64,000 bases of DNA from Bog-473 sp963783965 (lineage in GTDB: Bacteria; Actinomycetota; Acidimicrobiia; Acidimicrobiales; RAAP-2), in contig CAWAPQ010000002.1 of NCBI GenBank assembly GCA_963783965.1, positions 1 through 64,000 on the forward strand, read 5' to 3'. Positions 31,625-39,025 of this stretch are shown in pieces. The notes under the pieces were generated by a model, which worked only from the letters and a program-made list of their open reading frames with translations, searched no databases and was not told where the DNA came from. The stretch's first letter is position 1; each line of letters begins with the position of its first letter. A program made the translations under genes and the position numbers.

Positions 31625-32527
31625 ATGTTGCAGGACAGAGTGGCGGTTATCACCGGGGCGGGACGCGGCATCGGCCGCGAGCACGCCCTCCTGTTTGCCT
31701 CGCTCGGGGCCAAAGTCGTCGTCAACGACCTCGGGGGAGCCGTCGATGGCTCCGGAGCCGACATCTCGGCCGCCCAGTCGGTCGTCGACGAGATCACCGC
31801 GGCCGGCGGCCAGGCCGTCGCCAACACCGACAGCGTGAGCTCGTTCGACGGGGCGAAGGCGATGGTCGACCAGGCCGTCTCGACGTTCGGCGACCTCCAC
31901 GTCGTCGTCAACAACGCCGGGATTCTGCGCGACCGCATGCTGGTCTCCATGAGCGAGCAGGAGTTCGACGACGTGATCGCCGTCCACCTGAAGGGCACCT
32001 TCAACCTGACCCGGCACGCGGCCGACGTCTGGCGCGACGCCGCCAAGGCGGGGACGATCACCGACCGGGCCATCGTCAACACCAGCTCCGGTGCCGGGTT
32101 GCACGGCAACGTCGGCCAGACCAATTACTCGGCGGCCAAGGCGGGCATCGCGGCCATGACCGTCGTCAACGCCATGGAGCTGAACCGCTACGGCGTGCGG
32201 GCCAATTGCATCGCCCCGGTGGCGCGGACGCGGCTCACCATGCAGACGCCCGGCATGGGGGAGTCGATGCAGCAGCACTTGTTCGACCCCGAGAACGTCT
32301 CACCGCTGGTCGCGGTGCTGGCGTCCGAGGGATGCCCCTTCAACGGACAGGTCTTCAGCGTGTACGGGGGGTCGGTCGGGATCTACGCCGGGTGGTCGAT
32401 CGCCGACTCCGTGGACACGGACGATCGCTGGACGGCCGAGACCCTGGCGACGGCCATGGACAAGCTGCCCCGCACGGTCGAGGTCAACAGCCAGATCGCC
32501 GAGCTCGGGAAGCACATGGGGCGCTGA
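31625..32527 (+). CDS. SDR family oxidoreductase
   Basis: A 300-residue short-chain dehydrogenase resembling the (3R)-hydroxyacyl-CoA dehydrogenase half of multifunctional enzyme type 2. The NAD(P) loop is T-G-A-G-R-G-I-G-R-E-H-A, the N-N-A-G motif is present, and the catalytic site includes S-S-G-A-G and Y-S-A-A-K-A-G. The C-terminus has a variable segment of about 50 residues beyond the usual SDR core. A GAGAGGA site supports the ATG at 31625. It is 40 bases upstream of a Baeyer-Villiger monooxygenase gene and 8 bases separate that gene from an esterase, so the SDR likely oxidises an alcohol to the ketone used by the monooxygenase. Confidence 0.9.
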   Translation: MLQDRVAVITGAGRGIGREHALLFASLGAKVVVNDLGGAVDGSGADISAAQSVVDEITAAGGQAVANTDSVSSFDGAKAMVDQAVSTFGDLHVVVNNAGILRDRMLVSMSEQEFDDVIAVHLKGTFNLTRHAADVWRDAAKAGTITDRAIVNTSSGAGLHGNVGQTNYSAAKAGIAAMTVVNAMELNRYGVRANCIAPVARTRLTMQTPGMGESMQQHLFDPENVSPLVAVLASEGCPFNGQVFSVYGGSVGIYAGWSIADSVDTDDRWTAETLATAMDKLPRTVEVNSQIAELGKHMGR

Positions 32528-32567
32528 CCGCTCGGCCGGACGCTCCTGCGTAGGCTCGTCCGTATGG

Positions 32568-34458
32568 GTGGGGAGGGCGACGCGCTGGCTGCAGGCGGCC
32601 TGCGCAGCGGCGGACGTCCACCCGCTCCTGTGTGCGGTGGCCCACCGGACGGGCGACCTGTCGTTGCTCCGGGAGGAGTTTGGGCCGGACCAGGACCAGC
32701 TGCTCGTGCCGGGCCGCGGCCTCGGTCCCGACGAGGAGTCGGCGGCGCGGGCGCTGGCCGGCGCCGCGCTCGGCGGACCACCTGGCCGCCGACCGCCCAG
32801 ACCACACCTTGACGGCGCCGGAGCGGCGGCGCATCTTCGGGTTTCTCGTCGGCGCCGACGCGGCCGAGCACTGGGACGGCTTCCTGACCGAGGAGCTGGC
32901 GCTCCCGGGGAGCGACCCGCGGGAGCCCTCGTGGCGTCGCAGCGGCGACGAAGGCGCATTCCGCTGTGCCGTCGTCGGGGCCGGCGCCTCGGGCCTGGCG
33001 GCGGCCCATCGACTGCGCCAGGCGGGCGTCGCGGTCACCGTCTTCGAGAAGAACAGCGATGTGGGCGGCACCTGGCTGGAGAATGTGTACCCGGGCTGCC
33101 GCGTCGACGTGCCCAACCAGCTCTACAGCTTCTCGTTCGCCCAGACCGACGACTGGGTCTCCCGCTACTCGGCGCAGCCCGACCTCTTGGGCTACCTCCA
33201 GGCGCTGGCCAAGGACTTCGGGTTGGCGGCGTGCATCCGCTTCCGGAGCGAGGTGACCGAGGCCCGCTTCGACGAGAGCGCCCGCACCTGGACGCTCACG
33301 GTCCGCTCCTTCGACGGCACGGAGGCGACCGAGGTGGTCGACGGGATCGTCTGCGCGGTGGGGCAGCTCAACCGGCCGTCCTTTCCTTCCCTCGCGGGCC
33401 GGGAGCGCTTCGACGGCCCCTCCTTCCACTCGGCCGCCTGGGACGACACGGTCGAGCTGGCGGGACGGCGCGTCGCGGTCATCGGATCCGGCGCCAGCGC
33501 GGCGCAGTTCGTCCCCCATCTGGCGGGGGAGGTGGGCCACCTCGACGTGTTCCAGCGCACCCCGCCGTGGCTCCTCCCCACGGACAATTACGGCGACCCG
33601 TTCCCGCCCGAATTCCATGACCTGTTGCGGCTCCTTCCGAGTTACGGGCGCTGGGACAGGCTCTGGCAGTTCTGGCTCATGCACGAGGGGCTGCTCGGGG
33701 CCGCCCGGGTCGACCCCGCGTGGGACCAGCACACCGAGGCGGTGAGCGCGGCGAACGACTTCGTGCGCTCCATGCTGCTCGATGTCCTCCGGGCCCAGGT
33801 GGAGGACGACGCACTGTTCGAGAAGATGGTCCCGCACTTCCCGCCCTTCGCCAAGCGCGCCCTGCGTGACGACGGGCGCTGGGCCGCAGCGCTGAGCCGA
33901 CCCGATGTCGACCTCGTGACGACGCCGATCGCCGAGATCCTGCCGCACGGGGTGCGGACACGGGACGGCGTGGAGCACTCGGCGGACGTCCTGATCTACG
34001 GGACGGGCTTCAGCGCGTCGCACTTCGTGGCGCCCATGAAGGTCTACGGCTCCGGCGGCGTCGAGCTCAGCGAGGAGTGGGACGGTGACGCCCAGGCGTA
34101 TCTCGGCATGACGGTGCCGGGCTTCCCCAACTTCTTCATGCTCTACGGGCCCAACACCAACCTGGTCATCAACGGCAGCATCCTGATCATGGTCGAGTGC
34201 CAGGTGCGCTACACCGTCGAGGCCATCGGCCGGATGCTGCGCGACGGCCACCGGACCATGTCGTGCCGGCGGGACGTCCACGAGCGCTACGGCCGCGAGA
34301 TGCAAGAGGGAAACGCGCACATGGTCTGGGGCGTGGCGGACGTGCCGACCTGGTATCGCAACGCGCACGGACGGGTGACGCAGAACTGGCCGTTCGACCT
34401 GCACACGTACTGGGCGCGGACCCGGGAGCCCGACCTGGCCGACTACGAGTTGGGCTGA
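32568..34458 (+). CDS. Baeyer-Villiger flavin monooxygenase (HAPMO-like), frameshift near 32772
   Basis: A 4-hydroxyacetophenone-monooxygenase-like enzyme that inserts oxygen next to a ketone using FAD and NADPH. The first about 70 codons give the helical N-terminal domain of this group (R-T-G-D-L-S-L-L-R-E-E-F, starting at GTG 32568). Near 32772 one extra G moves the reading to the frame that holds F-L-V-G, then the FAD Rossmann site V-V-G-A-G-A-S-G-L-A-A-A, V-F-E-K-N-S-D-V-G-G-T-W and V-P-N-Q-L-Y-S-F-S-F. A second Rossmann site follows (V-I-G-S-G-A-S-A-A-Q), and then the F-Q-R-T-P-P-W BVMO fingerprint region. Both dinucleotide sites and the C-terminal half are intact. The N-terminal frameshift may be a sequence error. 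Confidence 0.85.
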
Positions 34459-34466
34459 GGCCGGCC

Positions 34467-35351
34467 GTGCCCAGTCGTCAGCTCGTCGACATCCTGGCCC
34501 TCGTCCCGGACGACTTCGCCGACCCCGAGGCGGACTACCGCGCCGTGCGCGTGATGCTGGCGCCGTTCCACGGGCACGCGGTGCCCGCGCACGTCTCGGT
34601 GACCGAGGTCGACCTCGGCGGGGTGCGCTGTGCCTGGTACGAGGACGACCGCCTGCCCCGGCGCGACCGCGTGGTGTTCCATTGCCATGGCGGCGGGTTC
34701 GTGTCGTGCCCGCTCGACGACTACCACTTCTACGGGGCCATGCTGGCCGAGCAGCTCGAGGCGCGCGTCGTGATGGCGGACTACCGGCTCGCCCCGGAGC
34801 ACACCTTTCCCGCCGCCCACCGGGACTGCCTCGCCGCCTACCGCGGGCTCCTGGCGGATGGTGTCGACCCGGCCCACGTGGCGGTGAGCGGGGACTCGTG
34901 CGGCGGCCTGTTGGGGCTGGGCACACTCCTCGCCGCCCGCGACGAGGGGTTGGCGCTGCCGGCGTGCTTCGTCTCCATCTCGGGCTGGTTCGACGTATCG
35001 GTGGCGGACCCCGTCGTCGGCCGCGACCCGTTCCTCACGGCGCCCTGGGTCCGGAACCGGGGCCGGGAGTACGCGGCGGGCGGCGTGGCACTCGACGACC
35101 CCGGGCTGTCGCCGGCCTACGCCGACCTGGCCGGCTTGCCCCCGCTCTACCTGCCGGCCGCGGAGTACGACACCCTCCGGCACGGGACCGAGGCGCTGGC
35201 GTGGGCGGCCCTGCGGGCAGGGGTGGACGTGACGGCGGAGTCCTGGCCGGGCATGGTCCACGGCTGGCAGGGCCTGGTCAGCGCCGGCGTACCCGAGGCG
35301 GCGGCGGCCTTCGCCCGGGCCCGCGCCTACCTCGACGACCTCGGGGTGTGA
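34467..35351 (+). CDS. Alpha/beta hydrolase, hormone-sensitive-lipase family esterase
   Basis: A 294-residue esterase of the HSL (acetyl-hydrolase) family. The oxyanion motif H-G-G-G-F is at residues 74-78 and the nucleophile elbow is G-D-S-C-G-G with Ser144. Downstream, residues in A-E-Y-D-T-L and M-V-H-G-W provide the Asp and His of the triad. It has no signal peptide and acts in the cytoplasm. GTG at 34467 is 8 bases after the monooxygenase stop with a GAGG site. A Baeyer-Villiger product is an ester or lactone, so hydrolysis by this enzyme is the logical third step of the operon. G-D-S-C-G-G with Cys instead of Ala is a small variation. Confidence 0.9.
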   Translation: MPSRQLVDILALVPDDFADPEADYRAVRVMLAPFHGHAVPAHVSVTEVDLGGVRCAWYEDDRLPRRDRVVFHCHGGGFVSCPLDDYHFYGAMLAEQLEARVVMADYRLAPEHTFPAAHRDCLAAYRGLLADGVDPAHVAVSGDSCGGLLGLGTLLAARDEGLALPACFVSISGWFDVSVADPVVGRDPFLTAPWVRNRGREYAAGGVALDDPGLSPAYADLAGLPPLYLPAAEYDTLRHGTEALAWAALRAGVDVTAESWPGMVHGWQGLVSAGVPEAAAAFARARAYLDDLGV

Positions 35352-35371
35352 CGCCGATCCTCTCGGGATCC

Positions 35372-36274
35372 TCAGCCCCGGAGAATGGTGAGGTCGAGGT
35401 CTCGCAGCCGCTCGGGGTCGGCCAGGATGTCGAGCGCCACGATCTTCCCGCCGCGCACGGTGAAGGCACCGACTGAGAACGGCACCCCGTCGCGGGTGGT
35501 CACGGCGCCGGCGACACCGTTCACGAGCGCCGGGTGCGTCAACAGGTTGAACTGGGCGAACAGCAGCGCCCGCCGGGCCACCGCCTCCGCACCGCGCGTC
35601 GGGCCCGAGGCTCCGACGCGGCCCGCCGCGCCGGCCGGGACGGCGCCCTGGTCGGCGCGCACGACGACGTCGGGGTCGAGCACGGCGAGCAGCGCGTCGA
35701 AGTCACCCTCGCGCGAGGCGGCCAGGAAGGCGTCGACCACCTCGCGCTGGCGCTCCAGGTCGACGTCGGGGACGGTCGGTTCGCCCTGAATGCGCCGGCG
35801 GGCACGGCTGGCCAGCTGACGCGCCGCCTCGGGGGAGCGTTCCACGATGGGGGCGATCTCGTCGAAGGGCACGGCGAAGATGTCGTGCAGGACGAAGGCC
35901 AGCCGCTCGGCGGCGCTGAGCGTGTCCAGGACCACCAACAGGGCGACGCCGACCGAGTCGGCGAGGAGCGCCTCGTGCTCGGGGTCCGTCCCGCCGGGTC
36001 GGTCGAGGATGACGTCGGGCATGTGCGGCTCGAGCGGGTCCTCGCGCCGGGTGCGACGGGAGCGCAGGATGTTCAGCGAGACCCGTGAGACCACGGTCGT
36101 GAGCCAGCCGCGCAGGTTCTGGACGTCTGCGGTGTCGGTCCGGTCGAAACGGATCCAGGTCTCCTGGACGGCGTCGTCCGCCTCGCTCAGCGAACCGAGC
36201 ATCCGGTAGGCCACGGCGCGCAGGTGCGCCCGGTGCTCCTCGAAGCGCTCCGCCTTGTCGTTGGGCATGTCCAT
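35372..36274 (-). CDS. ECF sigma factor with SnoaL-like C-terminal domain (ECF41/SigJ-like)
   Basis: A 300-residue extracytoplasmic-function sigma factor. Region 2 is seen in R-M-L-G-S-L-S-E-A-D-D-A-V-Q-E-T-W-I-R and N-L-R-G-W-L-T-T-V-V-S-R-V-S-L-N-I-L-R-S-R, region 4 in L-S-A-A-E-R-L-A-F-V-L-H-D-I-F-A-V-P-F-D-E-I-A. The last 110 residues form a SnoaL-like domain (R-E-V-V-D-A-F-L-A-A-S-R-E-G-D-F-D-A-L-L) with a central V-V-R-A-D-Q-G segment. In ECF41 proteins this domain controls activity in place of an anti-sigma factor. A GAGGAGG site fixes ATG at 36274. Three 14-bp tandem repeats lie in the short region upstream. No carboxymuconolactone-decarboxylase partner is adjacent. Confidence 0.9.
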   Translation of the reverse strand: MDMPNDKAERFEEHRAHLRAVAYRMLGSLSEADDAVQETWIRFDRTDTADVQNLRGWLTTVVSRVSLNILRSRRTRREDPLEPHMPDVILDRPGGTDPEHEALLADSVGVALLVVLDTLSAAERLAFVLHDIFAVPFDEIAPIVERSPEAARQLASRARRRIQGEPTVPDVDLERQREVVDAFLAASREGDFDALLAVLDPDVVVRADQGAVPAGAAGRVGASGPTRGAEAVARRALLFAQFNLLTHPALVNGVAGAVTTRDGVPFSVGAFTVRGGKIVALDILADPERLRDLDLTILRG

Positions 36275-36304
36275 GGTCCTCCTCGTCCGACGTAAGACCC
36301 CCCG

Positions 36305-36346
36305 GACGGGCGAGATGTGACGGGCGAGATGTGACGGGCGAGTGGT
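36305..36346. repeat. Three 14-bp tandem repeats upstream of the ECF sigma gene
   Basis: The unit GACGGGCGAGATGT occurs twice exactly and a third time with changed ends (36305-36318, 36319-36332, 36333-36346). They sit between two minus-strand genes and could be regulator sites or simple slippage. Confidence 0.8.
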
Positions 36347-36357
36347 CCGGCCCCGGA

Positions 36358-37155
36358 TCAGCTGACGATGTCGATCGGTGTGCCGGCCGGGACGACCGAC
36401 AGCTGGGCCAGATCGGCATCGTGCAGACGGATGCACCCGTGTGAGATCGCCGCGCCCGTCGTCCCGATAAGTGCGTCGTCGGACGCGGTGATCGGCCCGT
36501 GGATCCCGATGACGGCGTCGCCGGAATTCTCCCAGTCGGTGATGGTGTCGGAGTGGTCGGAGGTGACGAGGACGAAGGGGCCGTAGCCGGGGCCGGGTGA
36601 GGGGTACTGCATCGGCATGAAGTACTGCCCGGGAGGCGTGGGGTCGTCGGGCGCACCGATGCCGGCGGGGAAGTCGAAGATCTGTGCGCCGTTGTCGAAG
36701 ACCTGCAGGTGCATGGTCGAAAGGTTGACCACAATGGCGTAGGTCACGGTCGATAGCGTGACGTCGTTCTGGTGCACCCAGATGGTCGAGCCGTTGGGAC
36801 GCTGGGCCAGGCGGACGTAGAGCCAGCCCGGTTCGGACGTGATCACGGGCAGCACCGACGGGTAGCCGTACCAGGAGCCCGGCACGGTCGTCGAAGGCGT
36901 GGCGGATTCGGGCGAGGTGTAGCCGGGGATGGAGCCGTGCAACGTGGCGACCTGCGTGCTCGCCGGCGGCCCGCTTGGCGTCGGGGGCGCGGTGGTGGAC
37001 GTCGAGGCCGTCGGAGCCGCCGCCGCCCGATGGGCGTTGCTCGGCGCGGCCGGGGTGCCCGTGAAGACCCCGGCGGCGACCACGAGCGCGGCGATGCCAA
37101 GCACCATCACCCCTGAACCCGCCAGGACACCGATCCGCCGCCGCCTCAGCCCCAT
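36358..37155 (-). CDS. L,D-transpeptidase (YkuD domain), membrane-anchored
   Basis: A 265-residue cell-wall enzyme. After basic residues (R-R-R-R) comes one membrane anchor (about 10-32), then a Ser/Thr/Pro-rich linker, and the YkuD domain from about residue 135. The active site is complete: I-H-G (His219) and S-H-G-C-I-R-L with His239 and nucleophile Cys241. It forms 3-3 crosslinks in peptidoglycan or attaches proteins, at the outer surface, and resists most beta-lactams. A GGAGGTCGG site supports ATG at 37155. The ECF sigma gene follows on the same strand after about 80 bases, so it could belong to the same regulated region. Confidence 0.92.
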   Translation of the reverse strand: MGLRRRRIGVLAGSGVMVLGIAALVVAAGVFTGTPAAPSNAHRAAAAPTASTSTTAPPTPSGPPASTQVATLHGSIPGYTSPESATPSTTVPGSWYGYPSVLPVITSEPGWLYVRLAQRPNGSTIWVHQNDVTLSTVTYAIVVNLSTMHLQVFDNGAQIFDFPAGIGAPDDPTPPGQYFMPMQYPSPGPGYGPFVLVTSDHSDTITDWENSGDAVIGIHGPITASDDALIGTTGAAISHGCIRLHDADLAQLSVVPAGTPIDIVS

Positions 37156-37232
37156 CCGACCTCCGTCGGAGACAAGCGTACCGGCGGGTGCAGCGCCCAC
37201 TTTCCCAGCCGGACCATGGGAGGATGCCGGGC

Positions 37233-37634
37233 ATGGCCGAGCGTCAGTGCATTTCGTCGGACTCGCCGTTCGAGCCGACCATCGGCTTCAGCCGGGCCGT
37301 ACGGGTGGGCGACCGGGTGGTGGTGTCGGGTACGGGACCGGTGGTGACGGGCGGTCGCTGCCCCGAGGACGCGGGCATGCAGGCGCGGCGGTGCTTCGAG
37401 ATCATCGTTGCGGCGCTGGGCGAGGCGGGAGCCTCGCTCGACGACGTCGTGCGCACGCGCATGTACATCACCGCGGTCGAGGACGGCGATGCCGTCGGTG
37501 CCGTGCACGGCGAGCTCCTCGGGCACGTGCGGCCGGCGGCGTCCGTGGTCGTCGTGGCGGGATTGCTCGACCCCGCCTGGAAGGTGGAGATCGAAGCCGA
37601 GGCGGTGCTGCCCTCAGAGGCGGTGCTGCCCTAG
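37233..37634 (+). CDS. RidA/YjgF family protein
   Basis: A 133-residue RidA-like protein, slightly longer than usual. The order is F-S-R-A-V-R-V-G-D-R-V-V-V-S-G-T, D-A-G-M-Q-A-R-R-C-F-E-I-I, L-D-D-V-V-R-T-R-M-Y-I-T and W-K-V-E-I-E-A-E-A-V-L-P. RidA homotrimers hydrolyse reactive enamines and imines from PLP enzymes, and the R-T-R-M segment holds the conserved Arg. ATG at 37233 follows GGGAGG. The end of the gene runs into an array of 18-bp repeats: the final E-A-V-L-P-S-E-A-V-L-P is the normal C-terminus repeated once, with a stop created in the second unit. Confidence 0.9.
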   Translation: MAERQCISSDSPFEPTIGFSRAVRVGDRVVVSGTGPVVTGGRCPEDAGMQARRCFEIIVAALGEAGASLDDVVRTRMYITAVEDGDAVGAVHGELLGHVRPAASVVVVAGLLDPAWKVEIEAEAVLPSEAVLP

Positions 37635-37706
37635 GAGGCGGTGCTGCCCTCAGAGGCGGTGCTGCCCTCAGAGGCGGTGCTGCCCTCAGAGGTGGTGCTG
37701 CCTTAG
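37599..37706. repeat. 18-bp minisatellite, six units
   Basis: The unit GAGGCGGTGCTGCCCTCA is repeated six times with few changes (unit 2 ends CCCTAG, unit 6 is GAGGTGGTGCTGCCTTAG). It starts inside the 3' end of the RidA gene and runs to the end of the convergent serine-hydrolase gene. Stop codons of both genes lie within the array. Confidence 0.95.
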
Positions 37707-38839
37707 GAGACGAGCCCCTCGACGGTGGCGGCGATGATGTTGGTGCCGCGCAGGTCGCCCACGAGGCCCGACTCCATGCGGTTCATGACGTAGCAGACGG
37801 TGAGCTCCGCATCCTGGTCCATGATGATGACCGAGCCGCCGTAGCCGCCCCAGTAGCAGGCGTGCGGGCCGAGCGGCATCTCGGGCGGGTTGCTCAGGCC
37901 GTAGCCCATGCCCATCCGCTGCGGCACGCCGAGGACCTTGTCGATGCCCTCGGCCTGTACCTCGAAGATCGGGTCGGTCCCCTCCGCCGAGAGCAGGCGC
38001 ACACCGCGCGCCTCGCCCCGTCCGGCGATGATCGACTGAATGGCGGCCACCGAGCGGGCATTGCCCTGGCCGTTGGCGGCGGGGATCTCGGCGCGGCGCC
38101 ACCATTCCTGGTGCGCGTTGGTGGCATCGATGGGCGGATTCATGAACGTCTTGAGCATGAGCTCGGAGACCTGGCCCTCCATGGAGGCGGGGTCGATCGG
38201 TGGCGGCGGGATGACGTCGGACACGCGATGGTCCTCGCTCGCCGGGAGGCCGATGTGGAAGTCGGCATCGAGCGGCTTGGCCACCTCGCGGGCGAACCAG
38301 GCGCCGATGCTCTCGCCCGTGATGCGGCGGACGATCTCACCGATCAGGTAGCCCTGCGTCAGCGCGTGGTAGCCCGAGCCGGTACCGGGCTCCCACCACG
38401 GCGCCTGCGCTGCCAGCCGGGTGACGCAGAGCTCCCAGTTGGCCAGGTCCTCGGCCACCAGCGGCTCCTCCCAGCCACTGAGGCCGGCGGTGTGCCCCAT
38501 GATGTGGCGGACCTCCACCCGCTCCTTCCCGCTGGCGGCGAACTCGGGCCAGTAGGTGGCCACGGGCGAGTGGAAGTCGAGCTCCTTGCGGTCGTGCAGC
38601 ATGAGGGCGACGAGGAACGTCATCGTCTTTGTGGTCGACCAGACGTTGGTGATGGTGTCGCGCTCCCACGGACGCGTCTTCTCCGGGTCGGCCCAACCGC
38701 CCCAGATGTCGACGACCGGCTCGCCGTGCAGGAACACGGCCACCGAGGCGCCGAGGTCGGCTCCCGTGTCGATCTGGTCGGCGAGCGTCCGGCGGACCGC
38801 GTCGAAACGCGGCTCGCAGGTTCCTTGCACCTCTGCCAT
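37703..38839 (-). CDS. Serine hydrolase, beta-lactamase/EstB family
   Basis: A 378-residue class C beta-lactamase-fold enzyme of the EstB/esterase type. The nucleophile motif is S68-T-T-K71, the usual Tyr motif is represented by G-S-G-Y-H-A, and the third motif near the C-terminus is Y-G-G-S-V. There is no signal peptide, so it is cytoplasmic, which argues for an esterase and against an antibiotic hydrolase. An AAGGGGG site precedes the ATG. Its stop lies inside the 18-bp repeat array. A divergent carotenoid-dehydrogenase-like gene starts 186 bases away. The substrate is unknown, likely an ester. Confidence 0.88.
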   Translation of the reverse strand: MAEVQGTCEPRFDAVRRTLADQIDTGADLGASVAVFLHGEPVVDIWGGWADPEKTRPWERDTITNVWSTTKTMTFLVALMLHDRKELDFHSPVATYWPEFAASGKERVEVRHIMGHTAGLSGWEEPLVAEDLANWELCVTRLAAQAPWWEPGTGSGYHALTQGYLIGEIVRRITGESIGAWFAREVAKPLDADFHIGLPASEDHRVSDVIPPPPIDPASMEGQVSELMLKTFMNPPIDATNAHQEWWRRAEIPAANGQGNARSVAAIQSIIAGRGEARGVRLLSAEGTDPIFEVQAEGIDKVLGVPQRMGMGYGLSNPPEMPLGPHACYWGGYGGSVIIMDQDAELTVCYVMNRMESGLVGDLRGTNIIAATVEGLVS

Positions 38840-39025
38840 GGGGACCCCCTTCTCTGGTTCCGTGGGGCCGGACGGGGCCTCTCTGTGCGTCCGCCGACGA
38901 GCGCAACCTATTGACCCTGCGGGCGGCGCGCCAGCGGGGGCGCCCGGCGGGCCCGGGGAGGAGTCTCCGTCGCGGCGACCATCGGTGACCGTGTCCCGGG
39001 GGATCCGCTCGCTATCGTCGCCGCA

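Noticed and set aside
32383..34926. An 847-codon minus-strand frame opposite the BVMO and esterase genes
   Set aside because: Arg/Pro/His-rich antisense shadow with no domain; the plus-strand genes have all motifs.
36289..36336. Possible ECF41 promoter upstream of the ECF41-like sigma gene
   Set aside because: CGTCACA elements exist but spacing to any CGTC is 7, 21 or 23 bases, not the 16-17 I would expect.
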